This document shows, one piece after another, positions 16,900 through 26,098 of a DNA stretch of 44,973 bases. Every line of letters begins with the position of its first letter. Position 1 is the stretch's first letter. The notes beneath the pieces were generated by a model that was not told the DNA's origin, did not search any database, and was given only the letters and a program-made list of their open reading frames with translations. Made by a program: the position numbers and the translations under genes. Source of the DNA: Clostridia bacterium (GTDB lineage Bacteria; Bacillota; Clostridia; UMGS1883); the NCBI GenBank assembly GCA_030527235.1, contig JAUNBL010000007.1, forward strand, positions 18,372-63,344. The letters run 5' to 3'.

Positions 16900-17723
16900 G
16901 ACGCACCTCCGAGAAGGCGCAGCAGCTCATTGGTGCACTCGCTCGCGTGTAAAATATCGGTGCGTATGTCAACGCCATTTTTTTTAAGTATATGCGCCAA
17001 TAAAGTGACCTGTGGCACATCCAGCCCGACTGAGCGCATTAAATCTACCTGTGGGAATACGGTGCGCGGAGAAGCGTCCTCTAAAATTGCGCCTTCGTTC
17101 ATCACAATCAGCCGGTCAGCCATTGCCGCCTCGTTCATGTAATGGGTTATTAAAACTATGGTTATCCCCATGTCCCGCCGTAAGCTGTTTATTGTACGCA
17201 TCACTTCGTCGCGCCCGCGCGGGTCCAGCATTGCTGTGGGTTCATCCAAAACTATACAGCGCGGCTGCATGGCAATTATTCCGGCGATTGCCACCCTTTG
17301 CTTTTGCCCGCCCGAAAGCAGATAAGGCGCGTGGCGGCGAAATTCATACATTTCCACTGTGCGCAGAGCCTCGGCCACACGAGCGCGAATTATCTCCGGC
17401 TCAACACCCATGTTTTCCAAACCGAACGCAACATCCTCCTCGACAATTGTGGCGACTATCTGGTTGTCTGGGTTTTGGAACACCATCCCCACATTTTTTC
17501 GCAGCTCAAAGAGCGTTGCTTCATCTTGCGTGTCAAACCCTGCGGAAAGCACGCGCCCTTCGCTGGGCAGCAAGATGCCGTTAAGAAGCTTTGCGAGCGT
17601 GCTTTTGCCGCTGCCATTATGCCCCAAAACAGCCACAAATTCACCTTCGGCTATCGACAGATTAAAATTTTGAAGTATCGGCTTCTTTCCGTAGCCAAAC
17701 GTAACATTTTCAAGCTTTATCAT
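16896..17723 (-). CDS. ecfA1: ECF transporter ATP-binding subunit EcfA1
   Basis: First ATPase of the ECF module. I chose the ATG at 17723 (MIKLENVTFGYG), giving 275 residues. It forms an ATGA overlap with the upstream methyltransferase stop, has GCGGAG 9 bases before it, and starts right at the first conserved strand. A GTG (17759) and an ATG (17741) upstream would also be in frame. Motifs: Walker A GHNGSGKST (34-42), Q-loop QNPDNQIVA (about 83-91), LSGGQ (136-140), LDEPT (159-163), and H-loop LITHYMNE. The QNPDNQ form is typical of EcfA1. Confidence 0.95.
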   Translation of the reverse strand: MIKLENVTFGYGKKPILQNFNLSIAEGEFVAVLGHNGSGKSTLAKLLNGILLPSEGRVLSAGFDTQDEATLFELRKNVGMVFQNPDNQIVATIVEEDVAFGLENMGVEPEIIRARVAEALRTVEMYEFRRHAPYLLSGGQKQRVAIAGIIAMQPRCIVLDEPTAMLDPRGRDEVMRTINSLRRDMGITIVLITHYMNEAAMADRLIVMNEGAILEDASPRTVFPQVDLMRSVGLDVPQVTLLAHILKKNGVDIRTDILHASECTNELLRLLGGAS

Positions 17724-18577
17724 CTTATACTGCTCCGCCATATCCCGCTTGCCCCGCACGGCAGGACCAGCCCTGACGCCGTTATAGGCAAACCGATTTC
17801 GTCCGCCTCAACGCTGCCTTCGGGCAAGCATAGTTTCAAAATATTTCCCACAGCCGTGGGAGAGAGCGACGTGGTGTACGAGTTGACCGCAAAGAAAATC
17901 GCTCTTTCGGATAAAAGCTCTGCACAGACCTCAATCAAATTGTACAGGCAGTCCTCAAGCTTCCAGACTTCACCGTTCGGGCCGCGCCCGTAGGAGGGAG
18001 GGTCCATAATAATCGCGTCATATCGCCTGCCGCGCCGTTTCTCGCGCTCGACAAACTTCATGCAGTCGTCTACAATATAGCGGATACGCTTGTCCGCAAG
18101 ATTTGAGAGCGCGGCGTTCTCCTTCGCCCATGCAACCATGCCTTTTGCTGCATCCACATGCACAACTTCGGCCGCTTCTGCCGCACAGGCACAGCTTGCG
18201 CCGCCTGTATACGCAAACAAATTCAGTACCCGGGCTTCCCGCCCGCGCAGCAGCGCGCGCATTCGGTCCCAGTTGACGGCCTGCTCAGGAAACAGTCCCG
18301 TATGCTTAAAACCCAGAGGTTTAACGTAAAAACGCAAATCGCCATAGGAAACTATCCAGCGTTCAGGAAGCTTGGTGAAAAATTCCCAGCTGCCGCCTCC
18401 GCTTTTAGAGCGATGATAGTGCGCGTCCGCCTTTTGCCATAAATCCGTGCGCCCGTTTGATTTCCAAAACACCTGCGGGTCGGGTCGGCGCAAAAGCGCT
18501 TTGCCCCAGCGTTCAAGCTTTTCGCCTTCACTGGTATCGATGCACTCGTAGTCCGTCCATTTATCAGAAAGCCACAT
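17720..18577 (-). CDS. Class I SAM-dependent (rRNA-type) methyltransferase, COG1092-like
   Basis: A probable nucleic-acid methyltransferase of 285 residues, similar to the catalytic half of RlmI/RlmK-type rRNA cytosine or guanine methyltransferases. Visible features are the GLFPEQAVNWD segment, SAM motif LNLFAYTGGASCACA, acidic VHVDAAKGMVAWAKEN, the catalytic-loop motif MDPPSYGRGPNGEVW, and a C-terminal SGLVLPCGASG. It lacks the N-terminal PUA domain of RlmI, as is usual for the shorter members. The target base is not predictable. GAGG lies 7 bases before the ATG. Its stop overlaps ecfA1 by ATGA, tying it to the ECF genes. Confidence 0.83.
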   Translation of the reverse strand: MWLSDKWTDYECIDTSEGEKLERWGKALLRRPDPQVFWKSNGRTDLWQKADAHYHRSKSGGGSWEFFTKLPERWIVSYGDLRFYVKPLGFKHTGLFPEQAVNWDRMRALLRGREARVLNLFAYTGGASCACAAEAAEVVHVDAAKGMVAWAKENAALSNLADKRIRYIVDDCMKFVEREKRRGRRYDAIIMDPPSYGRGPNGEVWKLEDCLYNLIEVCAELLSERAIFFAVNSYTTSLSPTAVGNILKLCLPEGSVEADEIGLPITASGLVLPCGASGIWRSSIR

Positions 18578-18613
18578 AGCAAAACCTCAATCAATAAATT
18601 TCATATTATTATA

Positions 18614-21600
18614 TCACTCTGTAATGTCCGCGTCAAGATTTTCCTCAAGACGGTCCCATACCTCGGCGTCTTTCAGCGCTTTGAGTGTGGTCCGCGCACA
18701 GCCGCGGAACGCCGCATCGAATGAGCATAGCGTGTGATAGACGCAATAATCGCACGCATCGTTTAGCGGCGCAATATCCGTTCTGCCGGAACAAAGCTCT
18801 GCGGTAAGCGCCGAAACAAGAGCCGCTGCACGCCGTGTGAGCAAGGAAAACCGCTCAGGTGTAGTGCGGTGGGTTTCTTGCAAAAAGTCCCCGTCGGTTA
18901 AAGCGGCGATGCTCTCATATTCCGTTACAAGCCCGCGCATCGAAAGCGTCTTGTTAAGGCACGATTCAATCTCATCGTCCAAAGCATCGGGAGGAAGTGA
19001 TGTCACGACAGGGTCGTCAAGCTTAAAATAAAGAATGCCGGATGCTTTTGCGGCCGTATTCTCACACAGCGCCGTTATGTAGACGCATAGCTGCAAATCC
19101 AAGCCAAAGTACACATTTGAAAGTGAAAATTCTTTGTGCCCGCTCTTATAGTCCACAATCCTCGCAAAGCGCCCTTCGGGGCATTCGAGCAAGTCGGCGC
19201 GGTCGATTTTGCCGGTAAGACGCAGACGGCGGCCTCCCGGCAAGGTAAGCGTCAGCGGCTTAAACGCGCCGTTTTCGGAAAAAGTAATTTCATATCCGAG
19301 CGGCTCAAATGCGCTTTTTGAAATATGGTCGCGTATAGCGCGTACACTTCGTTTGGATATCCGCAGCAGCTCGCTGAAAATGTGACGCAGCCTTGGAGAA
19401 GAGGCAAGTATGTGCTGATTGACTTTCCCCAAAGCGGCTGCGGCAATGGCGTCGCTTTTTTTATTTATATATTCATCAGTTACCTCGTTCCAAGAAATCG
19501 CGTCGCCTTCCACACTTTTGCAGAACATGTCCACAAAATCGTGCAGAAAGGAACCGGCGGAGGCGGGCATGAGCTGAGCGGTTTCGCGCTCGCGAAGATT
19601 GAGAGTATATGCCGCGAAGTATGAAAACGGGCATTTGCGGTATGCCTCAAGCCGTGTTACAGAAGATGTGAGCGCGTCTTTATACAGTTTGTCCAAAAGC
19701 TCTCCGTCAATTCGGCTTGCCGCGTTTGTATATTCATGGGAGTTCTTCAGCGCGCAAAGCCGCTGAGCAAACCTTTCGTCCGTTTCGTAGCAGGCAAGCA
19801 CCTGCCGCCATGTAGTGTTGTCGATGTCGGAACCGTAGCCAAGAGCAAAATCTTCATATGTGGCGTCAGCTCCGCAGACAAGCTCCTGTGTGTCTGTTGT
19901 AACAGAGCGGTCAAAAAATGTAATATTTAGAAAGATGGCGCGCAGCGCCTGAACTATAGGAGATTCCCGAAGCGCGCCTCCGTCGCTCGAAGAGAGCGCG
20001 TAGCTTACGTGAAGCCGATTTGTGGCGCAAGTCAGAGCGTCGTAAATCAAGAGCTGTTCGGCAAACGTCCTCTCACGGCTGTCGGGCGGCATTTCCAAAC
20101 CGACCTGTGACAGCTCCCGTATATCGGCATCACAAAACACGCCTCCGTCGGTTGTGACGGCGGGGAACACTCCGCTGTTAGCGCCGAGGATATACACGGC
20201 GCGCGCGCCGTGCCCCTTGACGCGGTCTATACTGCCGGCGCAGACTTCGTCAAGCGTGGTTGGAATTATGCCGATTTCAACATTTTCAAAGCTATCGCAC
20301 AATATCTGCGAGAAATCGCTCAGTGAGATTATTTCACTGCCGAGTGCGGAGCAAAAAGCGTCAAGTACGTTTATCATCAGGTTGTACACCTGCTTTTGCC
20401 GTGCGGCGGCGTCTTTCTCGCCGATAGCTTCCATTTTTTTTGCCATGGAATTAACATTGTCCTCCAAGGCGCAGCTTGTAAAGAATTCGTAAAGAGCTTC
20501 GCACTTCTCGCGCACGGTGCTCTTTGTGCGAAGCTTTTCCTCCAGCGCGGAAACCGGGCGAACCAGCTTTTCACGCGCCTTGTCTGCAATATCTGCGGAA
20601 CGCGCCTCGTGCGTTGACGTCTCACCTTGTGTTAAAAGCCCCATCCGCATATCCCACCGCTCGTCCTTCTTCCAGTCTGATGGGAGTACCTTCGCAGCAA
20701 GACAGTAGTTTTCAAGAATATCCGCCTCCGTTTCACTTATCCCGGAAAAAGAGGTCTTTACATACGAAAAAACGCTCTCGTAGCTCCAGCGGCTTGTCAT
20801 GAGATTCAGCACGCTGCGCACAAAAAGGGCAATGCCGGTTTCTGCAAGCGTTGTCTTTCTGTCCAAAAACAGCGGAATTCCAAAACGTGGAAAAACTCTT
20901 TTGAGATACCGTTCGTAGAGCGACAAATCTCTCGCCACCACGGCGATTTCTCCGTAGCGGTATCCTTCGTCGCGCACAAGCGCGGTAATTTCGCGGGCAA
21001 GCGCTTCGGTTTCGGCATATGGAGTTTTTTCACATGCAAGATATACGCTCTGCGTAGGGGAAAGATATGTAGCTTTGGGAGCGGCGAATAAGTTTTCTTC
21101 AAGGAAGCGAAGCTCTGCGGCTGCGCTTTGCATTGCCCCGCGAAGTATAATGGGTTTCTCTGTTCTTATGCCGTTTTCGGCGGCAATAGCTAAAAGCCGT
21201 ATGTATGTCTTTTGCGGCGCGCTGAATTCATCGCCTGCGCCAATGGTCAGCGCCACTGTGACATGCTTGGCTTTTTTCAGCAGCGCAAGTATGACACGGT
21301 ATTCGTCCGGAGAGAAGGCTGAAAACTTGTTTATGAAAACCTCGCGCGAATCAAAGAACGAAGTCTCTTCTATCTTTTGTGCAAGCAGCTGCATATCCTC
21401 CAGCGTGCTGTGCGAGTGTTCGGCGCAAAAGGCCTCGTATGCCGAATATATGATATGCGAGTCACGCAGCTTAAGACGCAGCAGGGGGGAGGTTACGCGT
21501 TCGGCTGCATCCTCCAGCATCTGAGGCGTAATGGCGCATTTCTTGAACGTATCAATGAGCGCGACAGCTGTTTCGGAAAGCGCGCCGCGTTTGGCAGCGC

Positions 21601-21910
21601 CGCCGAACAGTGAGAGCTTTTCGGCCTCAAGTGAAACCACGCGCCGTACAACCATTTCCCGTTCCAGCACGCCGAAACGCTCGCCTTCGCCGCCTTCGCG
21701 TTCCGTCAAAAAGTGGCACAGCCGCCTGAAGCTGAGTACTGTGGGAGAGCCCAAGCCGCAAAGCGCGCACGCTGCTACAACACGCTTTTCCGCAGCAAAA
21801 CCAAGCTGGTCGGGTACTATGTAAATCGCACCTTCGCAGCGCTTCATCTCTTCAATTATTCGTGTTGTTTTTCCGCTTCCGTTTCTGCCGGAAACAAGGC
21901 GCAAAGACAT
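18614..21910 (-). CDS. addB: ATP-dependent helicase/nuclease subunit B (AddB-like)
   Basis: Subunit of the AddAB double-strand-break resection complex. I chose the ATG at 21910 (MSLRLVSGRNGSGKTT): GGAG lies 10 bases before it and homologues begin here, whereas a start at 21988 adds 26 unlike residues. The product is 1098 residues, close to typical AddB (about 1150). Visible: an N-terminal P-loop GRNGSGKTT; a degenerate helicase core; a C-terminal RecB-type nuclease with GKIDRADL and RIVDYKSGHK (about 900-925); and four iron-sulfur cysteines, one in YRKCPFSYF (about 757) and three in CDYCVYHTLC (about 1048-1060). No addA (large UvrD-like helicase) lies on either side. Confidence 0.88.
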   Translation of the reverse strand: MSLRLVSGRNGSGKTTRIIEEMKRCEGAIYIVPDQLGFAAEKRVVAACALCGLGSPTVLSFRRLCHFLTEREGGEGERFGVLEREMVVRRVVSLEAEKLSLFGGAAKRGALSETAVALIDTFKKCAITPQMLEDAAERVTSPLLRLKLRDSHIIYSAYEAFCAEHSHSTLEDMQLLAQKIEETSFFDSREVFINKFSAFSPDEYRVILALLKKAKHVTVALTIGAGDEFSAPQKTYIRLLAIAAENGIRTEKPIILRGAMQSAAAELRFLEENLFAAPKATYLSPTQSVYLACEKTPYAETEALAREITALVRDEGYRYGEIAVVARDLSLYERYLKRVFPRFGIPLFLDRKTTLAETGIALFVRSVLNLMTSRWSYESVFSYVKTSFSGISETEADILENYCLAAKVLPSDWKKDERWDMRMGLLTQGETSTHEARSADIADKAREKLVRPVSALEEKLRTKSTVREKCEALYEFFTSCALEDNVNSMAKKMEAIGEKDAAARQKQVYNLMINVLDAFCSALGSEIISLSDFSQILCDSFENVEIGIIPTTLDEVCAGSIDRVKGHGARAVYILGANSGVFPAVTTDGGVFCDADIRELSQVGLEMPPDSRERTFAEQLLIYDALTCATNRLHVSYALSSSDGGALRESPIVQALRAIFLNITFFDRSVTTDTQELVCGADATYEDFALGYGSDIDNTTWRQVLACYETDERFAQRLCALKNSHEYTNAASRIDGELLDKLYKDALTSSVTRLEAYRKCPFSYFAAYTLNLRERETAQLMPASAGSFLHDFVDMFCKSVEGDAISWNEVTDEYINKKSDAIAAAALGKVNQHILASSPRLRHIFSELLRISKRSVRAIRDHISKSAFEPLGYEITFSENGAFKPLTLTLPGGRRLRLTGKIDRADLLECPEGRFARIVDYKSGHKEFSLSNVYFGLDLQLCVYITALCENTAAKASGILYFKLDDPVVTSLPPDALDDEIESCLNKTLSMRGLVTEYESIAALTDGDFLQETHRTTPERFSLLTRRAAALVSALTAELCSGRTDIAPLNDACDYCVYHTLCSFDAAFRGCARTTLKALKDAEVWDRLEENLDADITE

Positions 21911-21931
21911 TGAAAACACACTCCTATTATT

Positions 21932-21960
21932 ACTATAACACGTTAAGGTAAAAAAGTAAA
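21932..21960 (-). promoter_or_regulatory. Promoter of the addB-to-cvpA operon
   Basis: On the minus strand, TTTACT (21960-21955) and TATAGT (21937-21932) are spaced by 17 bases and lie shortly before GGAG and the chosen addB start. The -35 is a weaker match (4 of 6). Confidence 0.5.
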
Positions 21961-22015
21961 CAACAGATTCGACATTCTGTTCCCGCAATGTGCTTGCCGG
22001 CGTTTTGTAAAAACA

Positions 22016-22041
22016 AAGAGCGAAAACTGTTTTTTGCTCTT
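22016..22041. repeat. 11-bp inverted repeat touching the -35 of the BNR-protein promoter
   Basis: AAGAGCGAAAA (22016-22026) pairs with TTTTTGCTCTT (22031-22041), including one G-T wobble, around the 4-base loop CTGT. The right arm covers the first two bases of the -35. No T-run follows, so it does not look like a terminator; an operator is possible. Confidence 0.5.
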
Positions 22042-22068
22042 GTCAAAGTGAATACTTTGTGATAGAAT
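22040..22068 (+). promoter_or_regulatory. Promoter of the BNR-propeller protein
   Basis: TTGTCA (22040-22045), a 17-base spacer and TAGAAT (22063-22068), each 5 of 6 matches to the consensus. It precedes the AAAGGGGG ribosome binding site ending at 22090. Confidence 0.65.
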
Positions 22069-22100
22069 AACAGCACAAATATAAAGGGGGTAATTTGTTT

Positions 22101-25100
22101 ATGAAAAGAGTTTTAGCAAGCTTGCTGGCGGTTATCATGGTTATGGCGTTCTGCCCGCTGGCATTGGCGGCAGATATTGAGTCTGTTGCTTCGCCGACGG
22201 AGACGTTTTACACCATTGACGGTGCGGACGTGATATTGCCGGCAACTCTTACGGCAACTCTTGTCGGCGGAGGTACGCAAAGCGTTGACGCGGTTTGGGA
22301 CACCTCTGAGATTGCAGTAGGAGAGAATACGGTTTCCGGAACAGCCGGAGGCCATGAGGTAAGCGCGGATGTCTATGTTTATCCGTGCGATGAGGAGAGT
22401 GAAGCGGTTTACGGTTCCACCAGCTCCGACTCTGCAAATTTCGGGAGATATACAGAGTTTGAACAGCGCAAGGGCGTTATAGTAACGCAGTTTTCCATGA
22501 GAACCACAACGGGTACCAATATGCTTGTGGTTTATGGCGATTCCTCGACGTCGTATTACAGCACGGGAGGCGCCATGATACGTATGTTTAATACGCTGTC
22601 AGGAACCAACTATGTATTCGACTATTACGATAACGGCTGGAAGACGTCGCGCTATACTTGCAAATACGGAACTACATACCGAGTGCGATTTGAGATAAAT
22701 ACGATTGATAAAGTATATCGTGTTTATATAACGGAGCCTGACGGAACTGTTTATGATATCTGCGGAAACGATGTACCGTTCCGCGGCACAAACGTGACTT
22801 CGGTTGAACGCATGATTATAACTTCGTCAAATCTTACGGTTACAGACCATCGTACGTCATGGAAATCGGGATACGGCTTTTTGAATCTCACTCGTGTTCT
22901 CGGAGCGGAGCGTGAAACACTTGAGCCTATAAAGGTTGCTGTACCCGATACGATAACAATATCTGAAGAGGTTGCGCCTAAGGTGATAATTAAAGGCGAA
23001 ACAATGTATCTTCGTGAAAACGTCAATACTCTGCCCACTGTTACAACATCGCAAGAGCAGACGGAAGCTTCCATTAACTATAATGCGGTTACCGTTGAAA
23101 GCAAGGGCGAATTCAACCTTACTACATACACAGGCGGAGTTCTTTCGCCTCCGACGGAGACTGATGTCCGCTTTTCCGACGGACAGACGGTTGCCTGCAC
23201 AATATCCTGGGATAAGACCGCGATTGACACAATAACTCTTTCGGCCGGCAACAAAGTGCTTACCGGGACGCTGAACGAGATTCCGAATATTGAGATAACC
23301 TGCAATGTAGAGGTTAAGGAATTTACGCAGCAGGAGAGCGTGCTCACAAACAGCGGAGGCTGGAACTGGTATGTGGAGCCGAGCGGCACGCATATTCAGC
23401 CAGGAGACGCGCTTACTCAGAAATACGCCAATTACGCGACAGGCGGATATGAGTTCACACGCGATTGCACCTATATGGGCTGGGTTAACGATGCCGGAGA
23501 TGTATATGTTTCGGAGTATGACAACACCACCGGAGCGTACACGACGTTTGAACTGCATCACCGCCTTGAGTCCGATGACCACGACAATCCTGCGATTGTT
23601 ATTCTTCCCGACGGGCGCATCATGGCATGGTACTCGATGCATACGAATGACCCGTATATGTATTACAGAGTTTCAAAGTACCCGGAAAATATAACTGAGT
23701 GGAACGATGAACAGTATTATTATTGCCATACAAATGTGACGAATGATGATAATACCTATAACGCTACGTATCCCACAGTGCTTCCCGTTACTATAAACGG
23801 CACGGATTCCATATATGTGGGTTGGCGCGGGGTCCATTGGAAGCCGACTCTGGCTCAGTTCTCCATCCCCGATGAGAACGGCGTGTGCGAAGTGCTTATG
23901 GGTCAAACGCAGATAGCAAACACTTCGAGGTGGAGCAAGGACGACGGAGGCAAGGCTGACAGCGGGCTGCGCCCGTATACAAAGTATGATTACGATTATC
24001 AGAGAAACAGGATACATATAACATATACGTATGACCATCCCGACAATACCACAACGCTCAACGAGATTTATTATATGTATCTGAGCCTGCGTAATGACAC
24101 TCTTTACACCGCAATGGACGAAAAGCTTTGCGTGGTGCCGAGAAATAACGACCCGAGCTATGGGACATATCAATGGGGCGTCAGAGTGGACGACATGAAG
24201 GCAGACTACCCCGAACTTGTAGTCTTTTCTCCGAACGGTGAGCACCGCCGCGGCTGGACGTGGGATATTAAGGTTAATGAGGCGGGTGAACCGTGTATAG
24301 TATATGTGGACATCACGGACACTGCGCCAAAAGCTGACGGCAGCTTGCCGGATTCCTTCCCCGATACAAACGAGGATCGCAGCCACCACTACTACTACTA
24401 TGCAAGGTGGGACACTGAAGAGGAAAAATGGGTAACTACTTTCCTTACCTATGGAGGAAAGTGGTTCCATGAAAACACTGTTTACGAACGCTGCTACAGC
24501 GGCGGAATCACGCTTGACCATAATGCCGCAGATGCGAACGTGATATTCCTTGCGCTTCCCACTCAGGGCAAATATGGCAACGTGTTTGAAATATACCGCT
24601 GGGAGTCCAACGACCACGGGAAAACGTGGAGCATTCAAGAGCCAATTACGCAAAATTCCAAGGTAAGCAACGCAAGACCCAATGTTATATATAACTATAA
24701 GCAGAATGAGGACGGTACGCACGCAGGTCCGAGGCTTCTGTGGATTCGCGGGGAATACCGCTATTGGATGAACTTCCTGTATAAAACCGGCGTAATGACG
24801 GACTTTGGCGGTATTGTAACTCAGGATGACCCCGAGATGATGGCGGATGCGACGCTTCTTTCGGCGCAGACAAATGAGCCGGTGGATGTACTTACTTCGT
24901 CTGACGGAACGTACAGAGCGAAGTTCAACATTACCAATATTTCAGTAGGCGATGGTACTGTGATGCTTGCGCTCGCACATTACGGCGAGGACGATACGCT
25001 GAAGAATATAGTTACCAAAGGCGCGGACATTCCCGCAAGGAGCGTGCCGCAGTATGCGGTACTTGGCGCACCGACAGGCCCCGGAGGAGAAGGCAGCTCG

Positions 25101-26045
25101 ACAATGGGCGATGCGGAGATAGTGGAATATATCGAGTACACGCCTGAAAACATTGAGAGCGGCGATTGTATCAAACTGTATGCCTTTGATATGGGCATAA
25201 ATAAGCTGATTCCGATTAATACCACGCCGTATGAAATGACAACGGAGGGTTCGGCGTATCTTGTAAACGACCCGATAACCTATGAGGGCGAGGAGAAGCA
25301 TATTTTCACCGAAAACGAGGAGTACAACGGCTGGATTGCCACGCCGATGATTCAAAATGCGAACTATACTCCGTGTTACGGCGCGAACAACTATATAGCG
25401 ATAACAAGAAACATTTTCGGAAATACCGGCATCCACATGTACCACGGGACAAATTCCACAACAACAGGAGACGCGAACGGTTCCGGAGGATTGATGATTT
25501 CGCACGCTATTCCCGAAACGGATAAAAACTTTACGATAGAGTTTGATATTCGTTTCCAGAGCGAACTTTCGTGGTGGAACAACGGAGTAAATTCATATTC
25601 CGGCTTTACGCTTTCTCACGGAATACCCGCAGGTCAGTCGGATTCAACTACGCAGTGTGCGTTCCAGCTCAGGCAGAGAGAAGCTTCCGGTTCGCCTAAT
25701 GGCCGCCGCTGCCAATACTCGTCTTACAGCGGCACGCAGTTTGGAACAGGAAGCTGGCTTAACGATATCAACGAAGTCTACGGCATGGATGGTACACGTG
25801 AAAACAGAACAACAGAGAGACTCATGGAAAATTCGCTCTTCCATGTAACGCTCAATGTCAACCAAGGCGAGAATAGCATTGAGTGCCGCGTCTTTGACGG
25901 ACATCGTACAGGAGTCATAGAGCAGCAGCTTCAAGGCGATGCGTCATACTGGGCTGAAAACAAGATTAACAACATTACGTTCAATACGGGTATCGCTTCA
26001 CTTTCCGAGGTATTCGTAGATAATCTCGTGGTGTATGAAAGGTAA
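22101..26045 (+). CDS. Large secreted BNR-type beta-propeller protein (putative polysaccharide-active)
   Basis: Secreted protein of 1314 residues. I use the ATG at 22101, 10 bases after the G-rich ribosome binding site; a TTG two codons upstream is the alternative. A signal peptide (about 1-23) is followed by an Ig-like domain (about 33-95) with a VDAVWDTSEIAVGENTVSG pattern, a beta-rich region (about 100-270), and a second Ig-like domain (about 326-408). A propeller (about 416-896) carries DDHDNPAIVILPDGRIMAWYS, which matches the BNR_4 group that includes some ulvan-lyase-type enzymes. A linker domain (about 913-1041) and a C-terminal LamG-like domain (about 1130-1314) complete it. It has no SLH, CAO_N or sortase motif, so it may be released. 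The substrate is unknown and lyase activity is only a possibility. Confidence 0.8.
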   Translation: MKRVLASLLAVIMVMAFCPLALAADIESVASPTETFYTIDGADVILPATLTATLVGGGTQSVDAVWDTSEIAVGENTVSGTAGGHEVSADVYVYPCDEESEAVYGSTSSDSANFGRYTEFEQRKGVIVTQFSMRTTTGTNMLVVYGDSSTSYYSTGGAMIRMFNTLSGTNYVFDYYDNGWKTSRYTCKYGTTYRVRFEINTIDKVYRVYITEPDGTVYDICGNDVPFRGTNVTSVERMIITSSNLTVTDHRTSWKSGYGFLNLTRVLGAERETLEPIKVAVPDTITISEEVAPKVIIKGETMYLRENVNTLPTVTTSQEQTEASINYNAVTVESKGEFNLTTYTGGVLSPPTETDVRFSDGQTVACTISWDKTAIDTITLSAGNKVLTGTLNEIPNIEITCNVEVKEFTQQESVLTNSGGWNWYVEPSGTHIQPGDALTQKYANYATGGYEFTRDCTYMGWVNDAGDVYVSEYDNTTGAYTTFELHHRLESDDHDNPAIVILPDGRIMAWYSMHTNDPYMYYRVSKYPENITEWNDEQYYYCHTNVTNDDNTYNATYPTVLPVTINGTDSIYVGWRGVHWKPTLAQFSIPDENGVCEVLMGQTQIANTSRWSKDDGGKADSGLRPYTKYDYDYQRNRIHITYTYDHPDNTTTLNEIYYMYLSLRNDTLYTAMDEKLCVVPRNNDPSYGTYQWGVRVDDMKADYPELVVFSPNGEHRRGWTWDIKVNEAGEPCIVYVDITDTAPKADGSLPDSFPDTNEDRSHHYYYYARWDTEEEKWVTTFLTYGGKWFHENTVYERCYSGGITLDHNAADANVIFLALPTQGKYGNVFEIYRWESNDHGKTWSIQEPITQNSKVSNARPNVIYNYKQNEDGTHAGPRLLWIRGEYRYWMNFLYKTGVMTDFGGIVTQDDPEMMADATLLSAQTNEPVDVLTSSDGTYRAKFNITNISVGDGTVMLALAHYGEDDTLKNIVTKGADIPARSVPQYAVLGAPTGPGGEGSSTMGDAEIVEYIEYTPENIESGDCIKLYAFDMGINKLIPINTTPYEMTTEGSAYLVNDPITYEGEEKHIFTENEEYNGWIATPMIQNANYTPCYGANNYIAITRNIFGNTGIHMYHGTNSTTTGDANGSGGLMISHAIPETDKNFTIEFDIRFQSELSWWNNGVNSYSGFTLSHGIPAGQSDSTTQCAFQLRQREASGSPNGRRCQYSSYSGTQFGTGSWLNDINEVYGMDGTRENRTTERLMENSLFHVTLNVNQGENSIECRVFDGHRTGVIEQQLQGDASYWAENKINNITFNTGIASLSEVFVDNLVVYER

Positions 26046-26060
26046 CCTGAATTTAAGACA

Positions 26061-26090
26061 ACAAAAAAGAGCCCTCGGGCTCTTTTTTGT
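26061..26090. terminator. Palindromic bidirectional terminator
   Basis: ACAAAAAAGAGCC and GGCTCTTTTTTGT flank the 4-base loop CTCG, forming a perfect 13-bp stem with A- and T-tracts on both sides. It serves both the BNR gene and the converging DUF975-like gene. Confidence 0.93.
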
Positions 26091-26098
26091 TACTGCTG

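Noticed and set aside
18350..18594. Alternative start of the methyltransferase region on the minus strand at 18594
   Set aside because: That frame does not encode the methyltransferase motifs. The ATG at 18577 has GAGG at proper distance and leads into the conserved protein.
23673..24722. Long open frame on the minus strand (349 codons)
   Set aside because: It lies wholly inside the plus-strand BNR-protein gene, has no ribosome binding site and no recognisable motif. The plus-strand frame has signal peptide and domain evidence.
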